From NCBI GenBank assembly GCA_041879425.1, contig CP090854.1:2790001-2854000 (forward strand): a stretch of DNA of 64,000 nt, read 5' to 3'. The position numbers were made by a program, and so were the translations under genes. The notes beneath the pieces were generated by a model. It searched no databases. It was not told the origin of the DNA and worked only from the letters and a program-made list of their open reading frames with translations. Positions 1 to 10,288 of this stretch are shown in pieces (the stretch's first letter is position 1; each line of letters starts with the position of its first letter). The stretch comes from Vibrio pomeroyi (lineage in GTDB: Bacteria > Pseudomonadota > Gammaproteobacteria > Enterobacterales > Vibrionaceae).

Positions 1-215
1 ATCAAGAAGTCAGCACCAATAATTGGTTTAACCCCGCACCCATGAGCAGTACCGTAGAACTTAACCAAACCACAAAGGTTGGTAAAGTCGGTAAGTGCTA
101 GAGCAGGCATACCCATTTCAGCGACTTTCTTAACTAATGGCGGCACCTTAGAGAGGCCATCCACCATAGAAAAGTCACTGTGTACGCGTAGGTGAACAAA
201 TTTTGGATCTGACAT
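1..215 (-). CDS. dnaE: DNA polymerase III alpha subunit, N-terminal fragment
   Basis: The reverse strand from 215 starts [16 protein letters not shown] and stays open to the window edge, giving about 71 residues. This is the N-terminal PHP domain of the replicative polymerase catalytic subunit; the HLRVHSDFS motif and the following DGL and ALTD segments are typical. The gene is cut by the window boundary, so the polymerase palm is not visible. It is the last gene seen of the lpxB-rnhB-dnaE tail, with 110 bases between the rnhB stop and this ATG. That gap holds a small palindrome (CTAGG/CCTAG near 231-246) but no clear terminator. Confidence 0.95.
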   Translation of the reverse strand, partial: MSDPKFVHLRVHSDFSMVDGLSKVPPLVKKVAEMGMPALALTDFTNLCGLVKFYGTAHGCGVKPIIGADFL

Positions 216-325
216 TATTTTTCCTGAATTCTAGGTTTGAGCCTAGGGTTACAACTGTGTGTATTCTATTTTTTTCTACTGCTAGTAAGCAAATTTATTC
301 GAAGCTAAGCTCTACTATATAGAGT

Positions 326-946
326 TTAATCAATGCCTAAAATACGTTTTACTGGCTTAAAGCTCTTACGGTAATGCTCGGTAACACCATGTTTTTCAAT
401 CGCTTCGAAATGCGCTTTAGTTGGGTATCCTTTGTGTTTCGCAAAACCAAACTCTGGATGTAGTTTGTCGAGTTCTTCCATCTCTTGGTCACGAACTACT
501 TTAGCGATAATAGACGCCGCACTTATCTCTGCTACTCGTAAGTCGCCCTTTACAATAGCCAGGCCGTCCATTGGAAGTTGAGGAACACGGTTACCATCGA
601 TCAGTGCCATGTCAGGCTGAACGCTCAACCCAGCGATAGCGCGCTGCATGGCGACCATGGTTGCCTGCAGAATGTTCAACTCATCAATTTCTTGTGGTGA
701 ACAACGACCAACCGACCACGCCAAGGCTTTCTCTTTAATTTCAGGAAGCAGAGCAAGGCGCTTTTTCTCAGACAGTTTTTTTGAATCGTTTAAGCCTTCG
801 ATTGGATTATTTGGATCGAGGATAACCGCAGCAGTCACCACATCGCCTACCAATGGCCCGCGCCCTACTTCATCCACACCAGCAAACAACTGGTAACCTT
901 GCGGATATTCAAACGGAGGAAGCTCTTTTTTCTCTTTTACTGCCAT
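326..946 (-). CDS. rnhB: Ribonuclease HII
   Basis: 206 residues. It cleaves the RNA strand of RNA-DNA hybrids and removes single misincorporated ribonucleotides in the cytoplasm. The signature DEVGRG lies at residues 25-30, followed by the GPLVG segment, and ALIDGN near residue 115 carries another metal-binding Asp. The ending KRILGID is unremarkable. The N-terminus is about ten residues longer than in E. coli ([12 protein letters not shown] before the conserved core). The ATG at 946 is the only good start, so the extension looks genuine. It lies between lpxB (47 bases upstream) and dnaE, the order seen in many gammaproteobacteria. Confidence 0.96.
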   Translation of the reverse strand: MAVKEKKELPPFEYPQGYQLFAGVDEVGRGPLVGDVVTAAVILDPNNPIEGLNDSKKLSEKKRLALLPEIKEKALAWSVGRCSPQEIDELNILQATMVAMQRAIAGLSVQPDMALIDGNRVPQLPMDGLAIVKGDLRVAEISAASIIAKVVRDQEMEELDKLHPEFGFAKHKGYPTKAHFEAIEKHGVTEHYRKSFKPVKRILGID

Positions 947-993
947 GACAATTCTCTTTGTAACTTATAATTCAGGCTTGATGGAGTGGCACT

Positions 994-2190
994 TTATGAT
1001 TCAACAAACTCTCGACCGATCAATTTCAGCACCGCGTTGGCGGCTTGCTTATCAGCATCTTTACGAATCCAGTGGTGCATCTCAGTAAAACGTTCGATCA
1101 ATGCACTATTGTCGGCTGATAGCATTTTGTCGACAGATGGGAACAAGAAGTCTGGGTGGCACTCTTCAAGAATGTGCTCTTTCACGATCTCTTCACCAGC
1201 CAGAATATTCGGCAGTGATACGAACTCAGTGATCGCTAGCTTCTTCACAATATAGCCAGTCAGCTTATTCACTTTGTAGCCAACAACCATCGGACGCTTC
1301 AGTAACATACACTCAAGAGCCACAGTGCCTGAAGCCAGAAGCACAGAGTCAGCAGCGGTAATCACGTTGGTTGCCGTATCTTCGACTAACGTAAATTCAA
1401 GCTCAGGTGCTGTCGCTTGCCAGATTTCAGTAAACTGTTTTTTGCGCTGCTCATTCACGAGCGCAACAACAAAATTGATATCAGGGTATTTTTGCTTAAT
1501 GCGCTGGCACGTTTCGATAAATGGTTGAGCGATCAAACCCATCTCACCACCTCGACTGCCCGGCAATACGGCTAACCACTGCTTGTCTTGATCTAAGCCT
1601 AATAGCTCACGTGCATCTTGTTTGCTTGGTTCTAAAGGAATTGCATCAGCCAACGTGTGACCAACAAATTCACAGGCAACGTTGTATTTATCGTAAAACG
1701 CTTTCTCGAATGGTAGGAAAGCCAAAACTAAGTCGGTCGCTTTGTCGATTTTAAAGATACGCTTAGGACGCCAAGCCCACACGGAAGGGCTCACGTAATG
1801 AACCGTTTTAATGCCAGCGTTCTTAAGATCGAGTTCAAGTCTTAGATTGAAGTCAGGTGCATCAATACCCACAAACACATCTGGCGGGTTTTGAGTGAAA
1901 TACTTCACCAGCTCCGCTTTCACTTTTAATAAGCGAGGTAAACGGCCAAGTACTTCAACTAAGCCCATGACAGCCAGCTCTTCCATCTCGAAAAGAGACT
2001 CACAACCAAGCGCCTTCATTTTTGGTCCGCCAATACCGACGAATTCAGCATTCGGGTACTGCGATTTGATCGCTTTGATAAAACCTTCACCAAGCGTGTC
2101 ACCAGAGAGTTCTCCGACAACGATACCTACGCGCAGTGGTTCATTCGAAACAAAGCCCTTGCTGTTGGTTGCTGCTTCTTGCTGTGCCAT
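994..2190 (-). CDS. lpxB: Lipid-A-disaccharide synthase
   Basis: 398 residues. It condenses UDP-2,3-diacylglucosamine with lipid X (2,3-diacylglucosamine 1-phosphate) to make the lipid A disaccharide at the inner face of the inner membrane. The GELSGD motif lies at residues 26-31 and LPGSRGGE in the middle of the GT-B fold, both characteristic of family GT19. The N-terminus carries about 15 extra residues (MAQQEAATNSKGFVS) ahead of the conserved core compared with E. coli. It is separated from lpxA by 129 bases that hold a strong intrinsic terminator and a palindromic element, so expression may partly need its own promoter or read-through. Confidence 0.96.
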   Translation of the reverse strand: MAQQEAATNSKGFVSNEPLRVGIVVGELSGDTLGEGFIKAIKSQYPNAEFVGIGGPKMKALGCESLFEMEELAVMGLVEVLGRLPRLLKVKAELVKYFTQNPPDVFVGIDAPDFNLRLELDLKNAGIKTVHYVSPSVWAWRPKRIFKIDKATDLVLAFLPFEKAFYDKYNVACEFVGHTLADAIPLEPSKQDARELLGLDQDKQWLAVLPGSRGGEMGLIAQPFIETCQRIKQKYPDINFVVALVNEQRKKQFTEIWQATAPELEFTLVEDTATNVITAADSVLLASGTVALECMLLKRPMVVGYKVNKLTGYIVKKLAITEFVSLPNILAGEEIVKEHILEECHPDFLFPSVDKMLSADNSALIERFTEMHHWIRKDADKQAANAVLKLIGREFVES

Positions 2191-2220
2191 AGTTTTCCAA
2201 TTCCCTTCTTGCCTAAAACA

Positions 2221-2252
2221 AAAAAGATCGCCTAATGATTAGCGATCTTTTT
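2221..2252 (-). terminator. Intrinsic terminator between lpxA and lpxB
   Basis: Perfect 11-bp inverted repeat (AAAAAGATCGC / GCGATCTTTTT) with a 10-nt loop, symmetric so that both strands give a T-run. It lies 68 bases after the lpxA stop and 30 bases before the lpxB start, inside an otherwise co-directional gene run. It should end or attenuate transcription from the lpxD/fabZ side. Confidence 0.85.
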
Positions 2253-2255
2253 GTT

Positions 2256-2303
2256 ATACCAATCTGATTAAGTAATTATTGTCATACTTGCGCGGATTGG
2301 TAC
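2256..2303. repeat. Palindromic intergenic element, TACCAATC...GATTGGTA
   Basis: TACCAATC and GATTGGTA face each other across about 32 bases between lpxA and lpxB. From memory, this ending resembles short palindromic repeats scattered in Vibrionaceae genomes. No second copy was noticed in this window, so the repeat status rests on recollection. Confidence 0.4.
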
Positions 2304-2319
2304 ACAACCACATCCAGTA

Positions 2320-3108
2320 TTAACGAATAATACCGCGCTCAGAGTTCTCTAGCATTTCTAGCATAGGAGCCACCGAAGTAAACTCTTTCGCCATTTCAAC
2401 TAAAGCCGCTTTCGCTTCTTCAAGCGTTTTACCTGAACGGTATAACTCTTTGTACGCTTTCTGTAGTGCACGAATTTCTGGTTTCTCAAAGCCGTTACGC
2501 TTCAAGCCCACTAGGTTAAGACCGAATGGAGCAGCATGGTTACCCTGTGCAAGTACGTACGGAAGTACATCTTGAACAACAGCAGAACAGCCGCCAATGT
2601 ATGCGTAAGCACCAATTGAACAGAATGGGTGAATCGCAGACAGTGCCATAACACCAGCGTAGTCGCCTACCGTTACGTGCCCGCCAAGAATAGCGTTATT
2701 ACCAATGTGAGTATGGTTACCAACAATAACATCGTGCGCTACGTGAGCATTAACACAAAGTAGGTTGTCATCACCAATTACAGTGGTTGCTTTGTCTTGA
2801 ACGGTACCACGGTGGATTTGAACCGCTTCACGAATTACGTTGCGATCGCCGATCACAACCGTCGTGTCTTCGCCGCCGTATTTCTTATCTTGGTTTTCTT
2901 CACCGATAACAGCGTGTGGGAAAATGCGGTTTTCTTTGCCAATGGTAGTGTGACCTTTGATCACAACATGCGACATGATTTCTGTGTCGTCGCCAATGGT
3001 CACATTACCAGCAATATAAGTGAAAGGCCCAACCGTCACGTTAGCACCGATAGTTACATCACCTTCGATTACTGCTGCCGGGTGAATTTTCGCTGTTTCA
3101 TGAATCAT
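2320..3108 (-). CDS. lpxA: Acyl-ACP--UDP-N-acetylglucosamine O-acyltransferase
   Basis: 262 residues from ATG 3108 ([16 protein letters not shown]), the exact family length; the longer frame upstream overlaps fabZ and is not used. It performs the first step of lipid A synthesis, transferring 3-hydroxyacyl from ACP to UDP-GlcNAc. The N-terminal two thirds are a left-handed parallel beta-helix of hexapeptide repeats (IGxNVTVGP, IGDDTEI and so on). NAHVAHD holds the catalytic His equivalent to E. coli H125. Only one base separates its start from the fabZ stop, so the two are translationally linked. A terminator follows at 2221-2252. Confidence 0.97.
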   Translation of the reverse strand: MIHETAKIHPAAVIEGDVTIGANVTVGPFTYIAGNVTIGDDTEIMSHVVIKGHTTIGKENRIFPHAVIGEENQDKKYGGEDTTVVIGDRNVIREAVQIHRGTVQDKATTVIGDDNLLCVNAHVAHDVIVGNHTHIGNNAILGGHVTVGDYAGVMALSAIHPFCSIGAYAYIGGCSAVVQDVLPYVLAQGNHAAPFGLNLVGLKRNGFEKPEIRALQKAYKELYRSGKTLEEAKAALVEMAKEFTSVAPMLEMLENSERGIIR

Positions 3109-3109
3109 A

Positions 3110-3562
3110 TTAAAACTCTCTACGAGCACATTTAAGTTCAGCTGAACATACAACGTCGCCGTCAACTTTTGCTACACCGTTGAACGATGCAATACCACGA
3201 CGCTCTTTTAAGAATTCAACTTCGATAACCAGTTGGTCACCAGGTACGACTGGCTTACGGAATTTTGCTTTATCAACACTTGCAAAGTAGTAAAGCTCGT
3301 TGCCAGAAGGCGCACCAAAAGATTTAAATGCTAGAAGGCCTGTTGCTTGTGCCATTGCTTCTAAGATCAACACGCCTGGGAATACAGGAAGTTGTGGGAA
3401 GTGGCCTGTGAACTGAGGTTCGTTAACAGAGACATTCTTAATCGCAGTCAGTGTTTTTTCTTTTTCAAAGCTAGTCACACGATCAACCATTAAGAATGGG
3501 TAGCGATGAGGTAATAGTTCCTGAATTTCAGTAATGTTCATCGTTGTCTGTTCAGTAGTCAA
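3110..3562 (-). CDS. fabZ: 3-hydroxyacyl-ACP dehydratase FabZ
   Basis: 150 residues in a hot-dog fold. It dehydrates 3-hydroxyacyl-ACP in fatty acid elongation and competes with LpxA/LpxD for the same substrates. [11 protein letters not shown] starts at residue 18. The catalytic pair is His54 in GHFP and Glu68 in LILEAM. The start is TTG at 3562, chosen because AGGA lies 8 bases upstream and the N-terminus then matches the family length. The ATG at 3541 would shorten it to 143 residues and has no Shine-Dalgarno sequence. It sits in the lpxD-fabZ-lpxA block but is separated from lpxD by a terminator-like hairpin. Confidence 0.95.
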   Translation of the reverse strand: MTTEQTTMNITEIQELLPHRYPFLMVDRVTSFEKEKTLTAIKNVSVNEPQFTGHFPQLPVFPGVLILEAMAQATGLLAFKSFGAPSGNELYYFASVDKAKFRKPVVPGDQLVIEVEFLKERRGIASFNGVAKVDGDVVCSAELKCARREF

Positions 3563-3616
3563 AGTCGTATTCCTATATATATTCTTTATTTAATTAGAAG
3601 GATTATAAACGAAAAA

Positions 3617-3635
3617 GACTCGCTGTACGCGAGCC
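3617..3635 (-). terminator. Terminator-like hairpin between lpxD and fabZ
   Basis: On the minus strand GGCTCGC pairs with GCGAGTC (one G-T pair) across a 5-nt loop and is followed by TTTTT. It lies between the lpxD stop (3656) and the fabZ start (3562), so it may attenuate read-through from skp-lpxD. Confidence 0.7.
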
Positions 3636-3655
3636 TTTTATTAGAAATGCTGGAA

Positions 3656-4687
3656 TTATGATTCCGCGCTCTTCTCGATAAGTTTTTCAACGGTTTTCAA
3701 ACGCTTGTTCATTTCATCAATTCGATGAACACGCGTTGCTGTTTTACGCCAATCTTTGTTTGGCTGTAAAGGAATACCCGAAGAGTACATGCCTTTCTCA
3801 GTGATGCTGCGCATTACCATCCCCATACCGGTGATTGTAACGCCGTCAACGATTTCAATGTGACCATTAATCACACTGCCGCCACCAATAATACAGTACT
3901 TACCTATCGTCGTGCTGCCTGCAATGATAGTACCACCCGCAAGAGCAGAACCATATCCGATGTGAACGTTGTGAGCAATTTGAAGTTGGTTGTCTAAGAT
4001 AACGTTATCTTCAATGATTGTGTCATCTAACGCACCACGGTCAATAGTAGTACACGCGCCGATTTCTACGCGATTACCAATGCGAACAGAACCCACTTGC
4101 GGGATCTTAACCCACTCGCCTTTCTCGTTCGCATAACCAAAGCCATCAGAGCCGATCACCGTGCTTGATTGAACTAAACACGCTTCACCAATCACTACTT
4201 CATGGTAGATGCTTACGTTAGCCCAAAGCTTAGTACCAGCACCAATCTTTGCGTTTTTACCAATGAAGCAGCCCGCGCCGATGATTACATCGTCACCAAG
4301 AACAACACCAGACTCAATCACAGCGTTTGCACCAATAGACACGTTTTGTCCAATGGTCGCATCACTTGCAATCGAAGCTGAATCAGCAATAGCCGCAGCG
4401 GGTGCTGGAGTAGTATCAAGCGCTTGAGCAACTTTCGCAAAAGCAACGTAAGGGTCATTAACCACAATCACGTTAGTCTTACACAGTTCACGCTCACTCT
4501 CTTTAACCATAATAGCGGATGCTTTACAGTCACCTAGGTGCTTGCTGTACTTCACGTTAGAAAGGAACGTAATGTTACCTTCTTGCGCTTTATCCATAGG
4601 AGCGACGGCTGAAACGGTAATAGTACCATCTCCGTGTAGCTCTCCCCCGGTAATCGTTGCCAATTCGGCTAAAGTCAGATTCTTCAT
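3656..4687 (-). CDS. lpxD: UDP-3-O-(3-hydroxyacyl)glucosamine N-acyltransferase
   Basis: 343 residues. It carries out the third step of lipid A synthesis, adding the N-linked 3-hydroxyacyl chain. There is an N-terminal uridine-binding domain (about 1-100), a hexapeptide-repeat beta-helix (about 100-300), and a C-terminal helix that is rich in Lys and Glu. QIAHNVHIG carries the catalytic His of the family. It starts 5 bases after the skp stop, so skp and lpxD should be co-translated. This bamA-skp-lpxD order is the conserved envelope-biogenesis arrangement. Confidence 0.97.
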   Translation of the reverse strand: MKNLTLAELATITGGELHGDGTITVSAVAPMDKAQEGNITFLSNVKYSKHLGDCKASAIMVKESERELCKTNVIVVNDPYVAFAKVAQALDTTPAPAAAIADSASIASDATIGQNVSIGANAVIESGVVLGDDVIIGAGCFIGKNAKIGAGTKLWANVSIYHEVVIGEACLVQSSTVIGSDGFGYANEKGEWVKIPQVGSVRIGNRVEIGACTTIDRGALDDTIIEDNVILDNQLQIAHNVHIGYGSALAGGTIIAGSTTIGKYCIIGGGSVINGHIEIVDGVTITGMGMVMRSITEKGMYSSGIPLQPNKDWRKTATRVHRIDEMNKRLKTVEKLIEKSAES

Positions 4688-4692
4688 AAAAC

Positions 4693-5202
4693 TTATTTCA
4701 GTGCTTTAATTACTTTCTCAGAGATGTTGTATTCTGGCTTGCCGTATTGCAGAGCTTGAATATCAACGATCATGTCGTAGCCTTCTTTCTCTGCAACTTT
4801 CGTTACAGCATCTTGAATCACTTTGAATAGCTTCTGCTTCTCTTGTGCTTCACGACGTTGGCTTGCTTTTTCTAGTGCTTGAGCTTTGATTTTGTACTTG
4901 CTGTCTAGTTGACCTACTTCGATACGTAGCTTCTCAACTTCGTCAGGACCTAGTAGCTCGCCATCACGCTTAAGCTTTTCAATCTTCGTTTTTGCTTCAG
5001 CTTGAATGCTCTGTAGCTCAGCTGCTTTGTCTTTGAACTCTTCCTGCATTTTTTGAAGAACAACTTCACGCTGAGGTAGAGCCTGGAATACTTGTGCAGT
5101 GTTTACATAACCCACTTTTTGCGCAGCTTCAGCAGCTGTTGCAAAGAAAGAAGAGCTAAGAACTACAAGGCCTAAACCTGCTGCTTTAATCATATTTTTC
5201 AA
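4693..5202 (-). CDS. skp: Periplasmic chaperone Skp (OmpH)
   Basis: 169 residues. It is a trimeric periplasmic holdase that keeps unfolded outer-membrane proteins soluble on the way to BamA. A signal peptide ends near AEA at residues 25-27. The rest is long, charged and predominantly helical ([20 protein letters not shown]), as expected for the Skp tentacles. The TTG at 5202 is preferred because AAGGA lies 6 bases upstream. The ATG three codons later would leave 15 bases of spacing. It is 18 bases after bamA and 5 before lpxD. Confidence 0.94.
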   Translation of the reverse strand: MKNMIKAAGLGLVVLSSSFFATAAEAAQKVGYVNTAQVFQALPQREVVLQKMQEEFKDKAAELQSIQAEAKTKIEKLKRDGELLGPDEVEKLRIEVGQLDSKYKIKAQALEKASQRREAQEKQKLFKVIQDAVTKVAEKEGYDMIVDIQALQYGKPEYNISEKVIKALK

Positions 5203-5220
5203 AATATTGTCCTTTAAATA

Positions 5221-7626
5221 TTAGAAAGTTCTACCAATGGTAAATGTGAAGAATTCCTCATCATCACCTTCGTAAATTTTAATTGGTTTCGCTAGAGAGA
5301 AAACCAGTGGGCCCATCGGTGACATCCATTGAAGGGCTGCACCATAAGATGAACGGTAATTCGTTGGATCAGAGTAATCGTAGTAGTACTGGCTGCCACT
5401 ATTAGGTGCGCCACGGTCTACGAACTCGGTATCCCATACACTTGCCATATCGAAGAAGACACTGGTACGAATCTGGCTACGTGCTTCATCAGAAGCAAAC
5501 GGCGTAGGTACGATTAACTCTAAACTTGCCAAGGCAACCGCGTTACCACCAACTGAATCATCCGTAGCGGTATCATAGGTTGGGTTGTTACCTGTGCTAC
5601 TTCCATAAACGGCTTTCGGACCTGCCGAGTTAGAGCCAAAACCACGTAGGGTTGTAAAACCACCCGCATAGTAGTTCTCGTAGAATGGGAACAAGTTATC
5701 GTTACCATCCGTTTGACCATAACCATTACCATAGCCTAATCGGCCACGCATCAATAGTGTGAACTCATGCTTTTTGGTCAGCGGGATGTAATGTTTTACA
5801 TCGTACTGCATTTTGAAGTACTGAGCATCAGAGCCTGGTACCGTCATTTTAGCGAAAGCACGTTGGTGGTTACCCTCAGTTGGGAAGAAACCACGGTTCA
5901 AATTGTTACGCGTCCATGAAATATTGATATCGAAATCATCAGTTAAGATATGTTCGTCACCGTATTGGTCGATACTTCTCGCGAACTGTTCAACCTGGAT
6001 ATAAGTCGGTACGTTACCGATCTTGTTGTGCGTATAGCCCACACCAAACTCGATACGGTTCAGCTCATCCATAGGGAAACCCCATGTTAAGCTAGTACCA
6101 TAACTTTGGTTGGTATAGTCGACGATACCCGCTTCAGATGCTTCAAATTCGTTGTAGAAGATCTTACCGCCTAAACTCACACCATCAAGGTTCCAGTATG
6201 GGTCGCGGTAGTCTAAGCTCACGTTCTTTTGGTAATCGTTCATCATGGCACTTACACCAACACGGTTACCAGAACCCGCAAAGTTGTCTTGTTGAAGACC
6301 AACCTGGAAGCTCACACCCGATTCAGTACCATAGCCGACACCAAAGTTAATGCTTCCCGAGTTTGCTTCTTTAACGTTGTAAACTAGATCCACTTGGTCT
6401 TCACTGCCAGGAACACGTACTGTTTGTACGTCCACAGTCTCGAAGAAACCTAAACGGTTAAGACGGCTCTTACCCGTATCAATCGATTTAGAGTTAAGCC
6501 AGCTGCCTTCCATTTGACGCATTTCACGACGTAACACTTCATCTTTTGTCGAGTTGTTACCTGTGAAACGAATATCACGAACGTAGATACGGCTGCCCGC
6601 TTCTACATTGATCACAAGCGAAACTTCTTTCGTCTCGTCATTGAATTCAGGAATAGTACGAACTTGTGGGTAAGCATAACCAGACTCACCAAGAATACGT
6701 TTTACACCTTCTTCTAGTGAAGTCACAGAAGAGCCGTTGTACGTATCACCATCTTCAAATGGTACTAGAGCATCAAAATCAGCCTCACGGCCAATCAGCT
6801 CACCACGGAACGACACATCTTTAACGGTGTAAGCTTCGCCTTCATCTAGGCCAAGCGTAATATAAACACCTTTCTTGTCTGGAGAGATCGCAACCTGAGT
6901 TGAGTCTACCTTAAACTTAAGGTAACCACGGTCAAGGTAGTACGATTTCAGCGCTTCAATATCACCCGCTAAAACTTGCTTCTGGTATTTTTCATCCGCC
7001 AGGAAGTTCCACCACGCAACGTCTACGTTGAGGTTAAAACGGCTAAGCAGGTCAGCGTCAGAGAAGACTTCGTTACCGATAAAGTTGATTTGCTGAATCT
7101 TAGCGGATACGCCTTCAGTAAACACAAACTTAAGGTCAGAACGGTTACGCGGCAAAGGCGTCACAACCGCTTTTACTGTCGCGTTGTATTTACCAACACT
7201 GTAGTAAAAGTCTTCAAGGCCTTTCTCAATGTTACTCAGGGTTGTGCGGTCAAGAGCTTCACCTTCACGAACACCTGACGCATCTAAGTTTTGCTGAAGC
7301 TGTTCTTCTTTAATCGCTTTGTTACCAGAGAATGAGATGCTTGCAATGGTCGGTCGTTCTTGAACTTGAACAATCAATACACCTTCATCACGAAGTACTT
7401 TAACGTCCTCAAAGTTGCCCGAAGCATACAATGCACGAATGATCTCAGACACATCGCTTTCATCCACTTCATCGCCAATACGTACTGGCATTTTCAGTAG
7501 AGCTGCACCAAGTGCAACACGCTGCAAACCTTCGATCTTGATATCTTGAACTACAAAGTTTTGTGCTCCGTTCGCAGCCACACTAGTGGCCAATAGACTT
7601 GCGAACAGAATTTGCTTAATCGCCAT
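5221..7626 (-). CDS. bamA: Outer membrane protein assembly factor BamA
   Basis: 801 residues, normal length. It is the Omp85 core of the BAM complex, which folds beta-barrel proteins into the outer membrane. A signal peptide covers about residues 1-20. Five POTRA domains follow, with repeated NxxF and GxGYxxP-type motifs, up to about residue 420. A 16-strand barrel ends in a C-terminal Phe (FTIGRTF). The barrel contains LRGFGSNSAGP, the conserved VRGF-like lid motif with Arg. It is preceded by rseP (48-base gap with a hairpin over the rseP stop) and followed by skp. Confidence 0.97.
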   Translation of the reverse strand: MAIKQILFASLLATSVAANGAQNFVVQDIKIEGLQRVALGAALLKMPVRIGDEVDESDVSEIIRALYASGNFEDVKVLRDEGVLIVQVQERPTIASISFSGNKAIKEEQLQQNLDASGVREGEALDRTTLSNIEKGLEDFYYSVGKYNATVKAVVTPLPRNRSDLKFVFTEGVSAKIQQINFIGNEVFSDADLLSRFNLNVDVAWWNFLADEKYQKQVLAGDIEALKSYYLDRGYLKFKVDSTQVAISPDKKGVYITLGLDEGEAYTVKDVSFRGELIGREADFDALVPFEDGDTYNGSSVTSLEEGVKRILGESGYAYPQVRTIPEFNDETKEVSLVINVEAGSRIYVRDIRFTGNNSTKDEVLRREMRQMEGSWLNSKSIDTGKSRLNRLGFFETVDVQTVRVPGSEDQVDLVYNVKEANSGSINFGVGYGTESGVSFQVGLQQDNFAGSGNRVGVSAMMNDYQKNVSLDYRDPYWNLDGVSLGGKIFYNEFEASEAGIVDYTNQSYGTSLTWGFPMDELNRIEFGVGYTHNKIGNVPTYIQVEQFARSIDQYGDEHILTDDFDINISWTRNNLNRGFFPTEGNHQRAFAKMTVPGSDAQYFKMQYDVKHYIPLTKKHEFTLLMRGRLGYGNGYGQTDGNDNLFPFYENYYAGGFTTLRGFGSNSAGPKAVYGSSTGNNPTYDTATDDSVGGNAVALASLELIVPTPFASDEARSQIRTSVFFDMASVWDTEFVDRGAPNSGSQYYYDYSDPTNYRSSYGAALQWMSPMGPLVFSLAKPIKIYEGDDEEFFTFTIGRTF

Positions 7627-7660
7627 ACTTATTCTAATTATTCCTTGCTACTACCAATGC

Positions 7661-7680
7661 CTGTGAGAAACCATTCACAG
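7661..7680. other. Hairpin spanning the rseP stop codon
   Basis: CTGTGA and TTCACAG face each other across 7 bases, and the 3' arm includes the rseP TGA. There is no T-run, so this is more likely an intercistronic stem (mRNA stability or processing) than a terminator. Confidence 0.5.
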
Positions 7681-9033
7681 ACGAGTAAAATCGTTAAATA
7701 TTGCCAGAGCCATCAATGAGAAGAGGATTGCCCCTCCCACTCGGTATCCCATTTCCTGAACTTTCTCAGGTACCGGTTTACGAGTAACGGCCTCAATAGC
7801 GAAAAACAGCAAATGTCCGCCATCAAGCATAGGCAGCGGAACCAAATTAATAATCCCTAAGTTAACACTAATCAGAGCCAAAAAGCCCAAGAAGTAAACC
7901 AGACCATAATCGGCGGTTGTACCTGCACCTTTAGCGATTGAAATAGGGCCACTCAAGTTGTTTAAGCCAACATCACCAACGATGAGCTTCTTAAGCATTG
8001 TCAGTGTCAAACCAATGATTTGACCTGTTTTATCAAATGCTTTTCCTACAGACTCAATTACACCAAATTGTAACTCAAAGCGATAATCTTCTGGCCATTC
8101 TGCGACTTCCGGAGCAATACCTGCATAGCCGATTGTCGAACCATCAGAAAGCTCTCGACTTTTCGGTGTCATAACCAATGACTGCTCAGCGCCATTTCGC
8201 AATACCACCAAGTCCAATGATGTCATTGGGTTTGCACGAATTAACTCAACAACCGACTGCCACTGTTCAATAGGTTGCCCGTTAATCTCGACAATTTTAT
8301 CGCCAGCTTCAAGACCTGCGTCGTATGCAGCGCCATCATCAATGATTTGAGCGAGCACCGTCGATATCTCTGGAGAATACGGTCTAAAGCCCAGCGTTGT
8401 CATCGCAGATTCAGTTTCTGGGTTGAACGACCAGTCTGAAATATCCAATGTCATTTGTTGCTCAAAGCCGATGTCGTCTTGAGAAGCAACCGTCACTGTC
8501 ATCGATTGATCACCAATGTGTGATATCAAACCCATATTGACTGATTCCCAATCTGCGGTTTTGATTCCTGAAATAGATTTAAGTTCCATTCCAGTTTCAA
8601 TTCCGGCTTGTGCAGCAATAGATTGCGGAGTGACTTCACCAATCACGGGCTTAACCGCGGGTACGCCAATCAAAAATACTAACCAATACGCGAACACTGC
8701 AAAGATAAAGTTGAATGCCGGGCCTGCACCCACAATTGCCGTTCGTTTCCAAAGCGGCTTCTTGTCGAAAGCGTATTGCTGTTCATCTTCAGAAAGGTCA
8801 TCAACACGACCATCGAGCATCTTAACGTAGCCGCCCAGTGGAATCACTGACAAGCTGTATTCAGTGCCATCACGGCCCACTTTACTCCAGATTGATTTAC
8901 CAAAACCAATCGAGAATTTTTCAACTTTCACACCACAACGACGAGCAACCCAGAAGTGTCCAAACTCATGAACAGCGACCAAAATGCCAAGCGCTACGAT
9001 AAAAGATGCGAAGTTCCACAGAATTCCACTCAT
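7675..9033 (-). CDS. rseP: Site-2 intramembrane zinc protease RseP
   Basis: 452 residues. It cleaves the anti-sigma factor RseA in the inner membrane after DegS, releasing sigma-E, and clears remnant signal peptides. The zinc-binding HEFGH is at residues 22-26 in the first membrane helix. Two PDZ domains fill the middle (repeated GLEAGD and GIETGM type segments). The third metal ligand is in the [12 protein letters not shown] motif near residue 400, followed by two more membrane helices. Its ATG overlaps the dxr stop as ATGA. The position next to bamA fits its envelope-stress role. Confidence 0.97.
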   Translation of the reverse strand: MSGILWNFASFIVALGILVAVHEFGHFWVARRCGVKVEKFSIGFGKSIWSKVGRDGTEYSLSVIPLGGYVKMLDGRVDDLSEDEQQYAFDKKPLWKRTAIVGAGPAFNFIFAVFAYWLVFLIGVPAVKPVIGEVTPQSIAAQAGIETGMELKSISGIKTADWESVNMGLISHIGDQSMTVTVASQDDIGFEQQMTLDISDWSFNPETESAMTTLGFRPYSPEISTVLAQIIDDGAAYDAGLEAGDKIVEINGQPIEQWQSVVELIRANPMTSLDLVVLRNGAEQSLVMTPKSRELSDGSTIGYAGIAPEVAEWPEDYRFELQFGVIESVGKAFDKTGQIIGLTLTMLKKLIVGDVGLNNLSGPISIAKGAGTTADYGLVYFLGFLALISVNLGIINLVPLPMLDGGHLLFFAIEAVTRKPVPEKVQEMGYRVGGAILFSLMALAIFNDFTRL

Positions 9034-10238
9034 GCTAGCTGCTCTTTAATAAATTGAATGGCTATTTGACGAGACATATTATCGAGCTCGAGAAGGCTTT
9101 CCAAGCTATCTAAGCCCTCAGAGTTATGTTGTTCACATACTTTGCTCATAACGTGTTCGTTAATGACAGCAATATCGGTAAACTTCACTTGATTGTTCAA
9201 GAAAGCATCGACCGCAATCTCGTTTGCCGCATTAATAGCTGTTGTTGCATGCTGACCTAAGTAGCACGCTTCAATCGCTAATCTCAAACACGGGTAACGA
9301 CTAAAATCTGGTTCTAAGAAGGTAAGCTCGCCCACTTTAGTAAAGTCTAAAGGCTTAACACCCGCCTCGGTACGATTAGGGTAAGACATCGTCAAAGCGA
9401 TTGGCGTTGCCATATCTGGTTCGCCCATTTGAGCAAGCACAGAGCCATCCTTGTACTGGACCATAGAGTGAATCACGGATTGCGGGTGAATGATGACCTT
9501 TAACTGCTCCTGAGAAGCATTAAATAGCCATTTCGCTTCAATGTACTCTAGCCCTTTATTCATCATAGTCGCAGAATCGACAGAGATCTTAGGACCCATA
9601 GACCAGTTAGGGTGTGCAATTGCACGTTCAGGAGTCACTGATTCGAGTTCAGCCACGTCGGTATAACGGAAAGGACCACCAGAACCAGTCAGAAGGATAT
9701 GGTTAATGCCATTTTCTTCAAGGTCACAGCGACCTAGGTTGGTTTGTACATTCTGCGGAAGACATTGGAAAATAGCATTATGCTCACTGTCGACCGGAAG
9801 TAGTTCTGCACCGTATTTTTCCACGGCGTCGATAAACAGCTGCCCAGACATCACCAAAGCTTCTTTATTAGCAAGCAAGATACGCTTACCCGCTTTAACC
9901 GCAGACATCGTAGGAAGTAGACCTGCTGCACCAACAATCGCAGCCATTACTGTATCCACGTCTTCTAAAGAAGCAATCTGACACATGCCTTCAGAGCCTG
10001 AAAGGACTTTAACGCTTGGGTAATCTGCAGACAAGATTTCAGTCAACTGAGATGCAGCATCAGGGCAAGCCATAGCAACATAGCTCGGTTGCCACTTTTC
10101 AACTAACGCCAGCATCTTTTCAACATTCGAGCCGGCAGCCAGTGCAACAACCGAATAGAGATCTGGGTTTTGCTCAACGACTTTTAGGGTACTTGCACCA
10201 ATTGAGCCGGTAGCGCCAAGGATAGTTAGATTTCGCAT
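9030..10238 (-). CDS. dxr: 1-deoxy-D-xylulose 5-phosphate reductoisomerase
   Basis: 402 residues from ATG 10238 ([14 protein letters not shown]); the frame can be extended 13 codons but without support. It converts DXP to MEP with NADPH, the committed step of the non-mevalonate isoprenoid pathway. The N-terminal Rossmann GATGSIG motif, the metal-binding PVDSEHNA, and the [13 protein letters not shown] segment are all present. The stop overlaps the rseP start by 4 bases. Its place after cdsA, rather than between frr and uppS, is the arrangement of Vibrio and Pseudomonas and differs from E. coli. Confidence 0.97.
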   Translation of the reverse strand: MRNLTILGATGSIGASTLKVVEQNPDLYSVVALAAGSNVEKMLALVEKWQPSYVAMACPDAASQLTEILSADYPSVKVLSGSEGMCQIASLEDVDTVMAAIVGAAGLLPTMSAVKAGKRILLANKEALVMSGQLFIDAVEKYGAELLPVDSEHNAIFQCLPQNVQTNLGRCDLEENGINHILLTGSGGPFRYTDVAELESVTPERAIAHPNWSMGPKISVDSATMMNKGLEYIEAKWLFNASQEQLKVIIHPQSVIHSMVQYKDGSVLAQMGEPDMATPIALTMSYPNRTEAGVKPLDFTKVGELTFLEPDFSRYPCLRLAIEACYLGQHATTAINAANEIAVDAFLNNQVKFTDIAVINEHVMSKVCEQHNSEGLDSLESLLELDNMSRQIAIQFIKEQLA

Positions 10239-10288
10239 CACATATGACCGTAGAAATGTAATAAAGGGCAGAATCACTGCCCTTTTAA

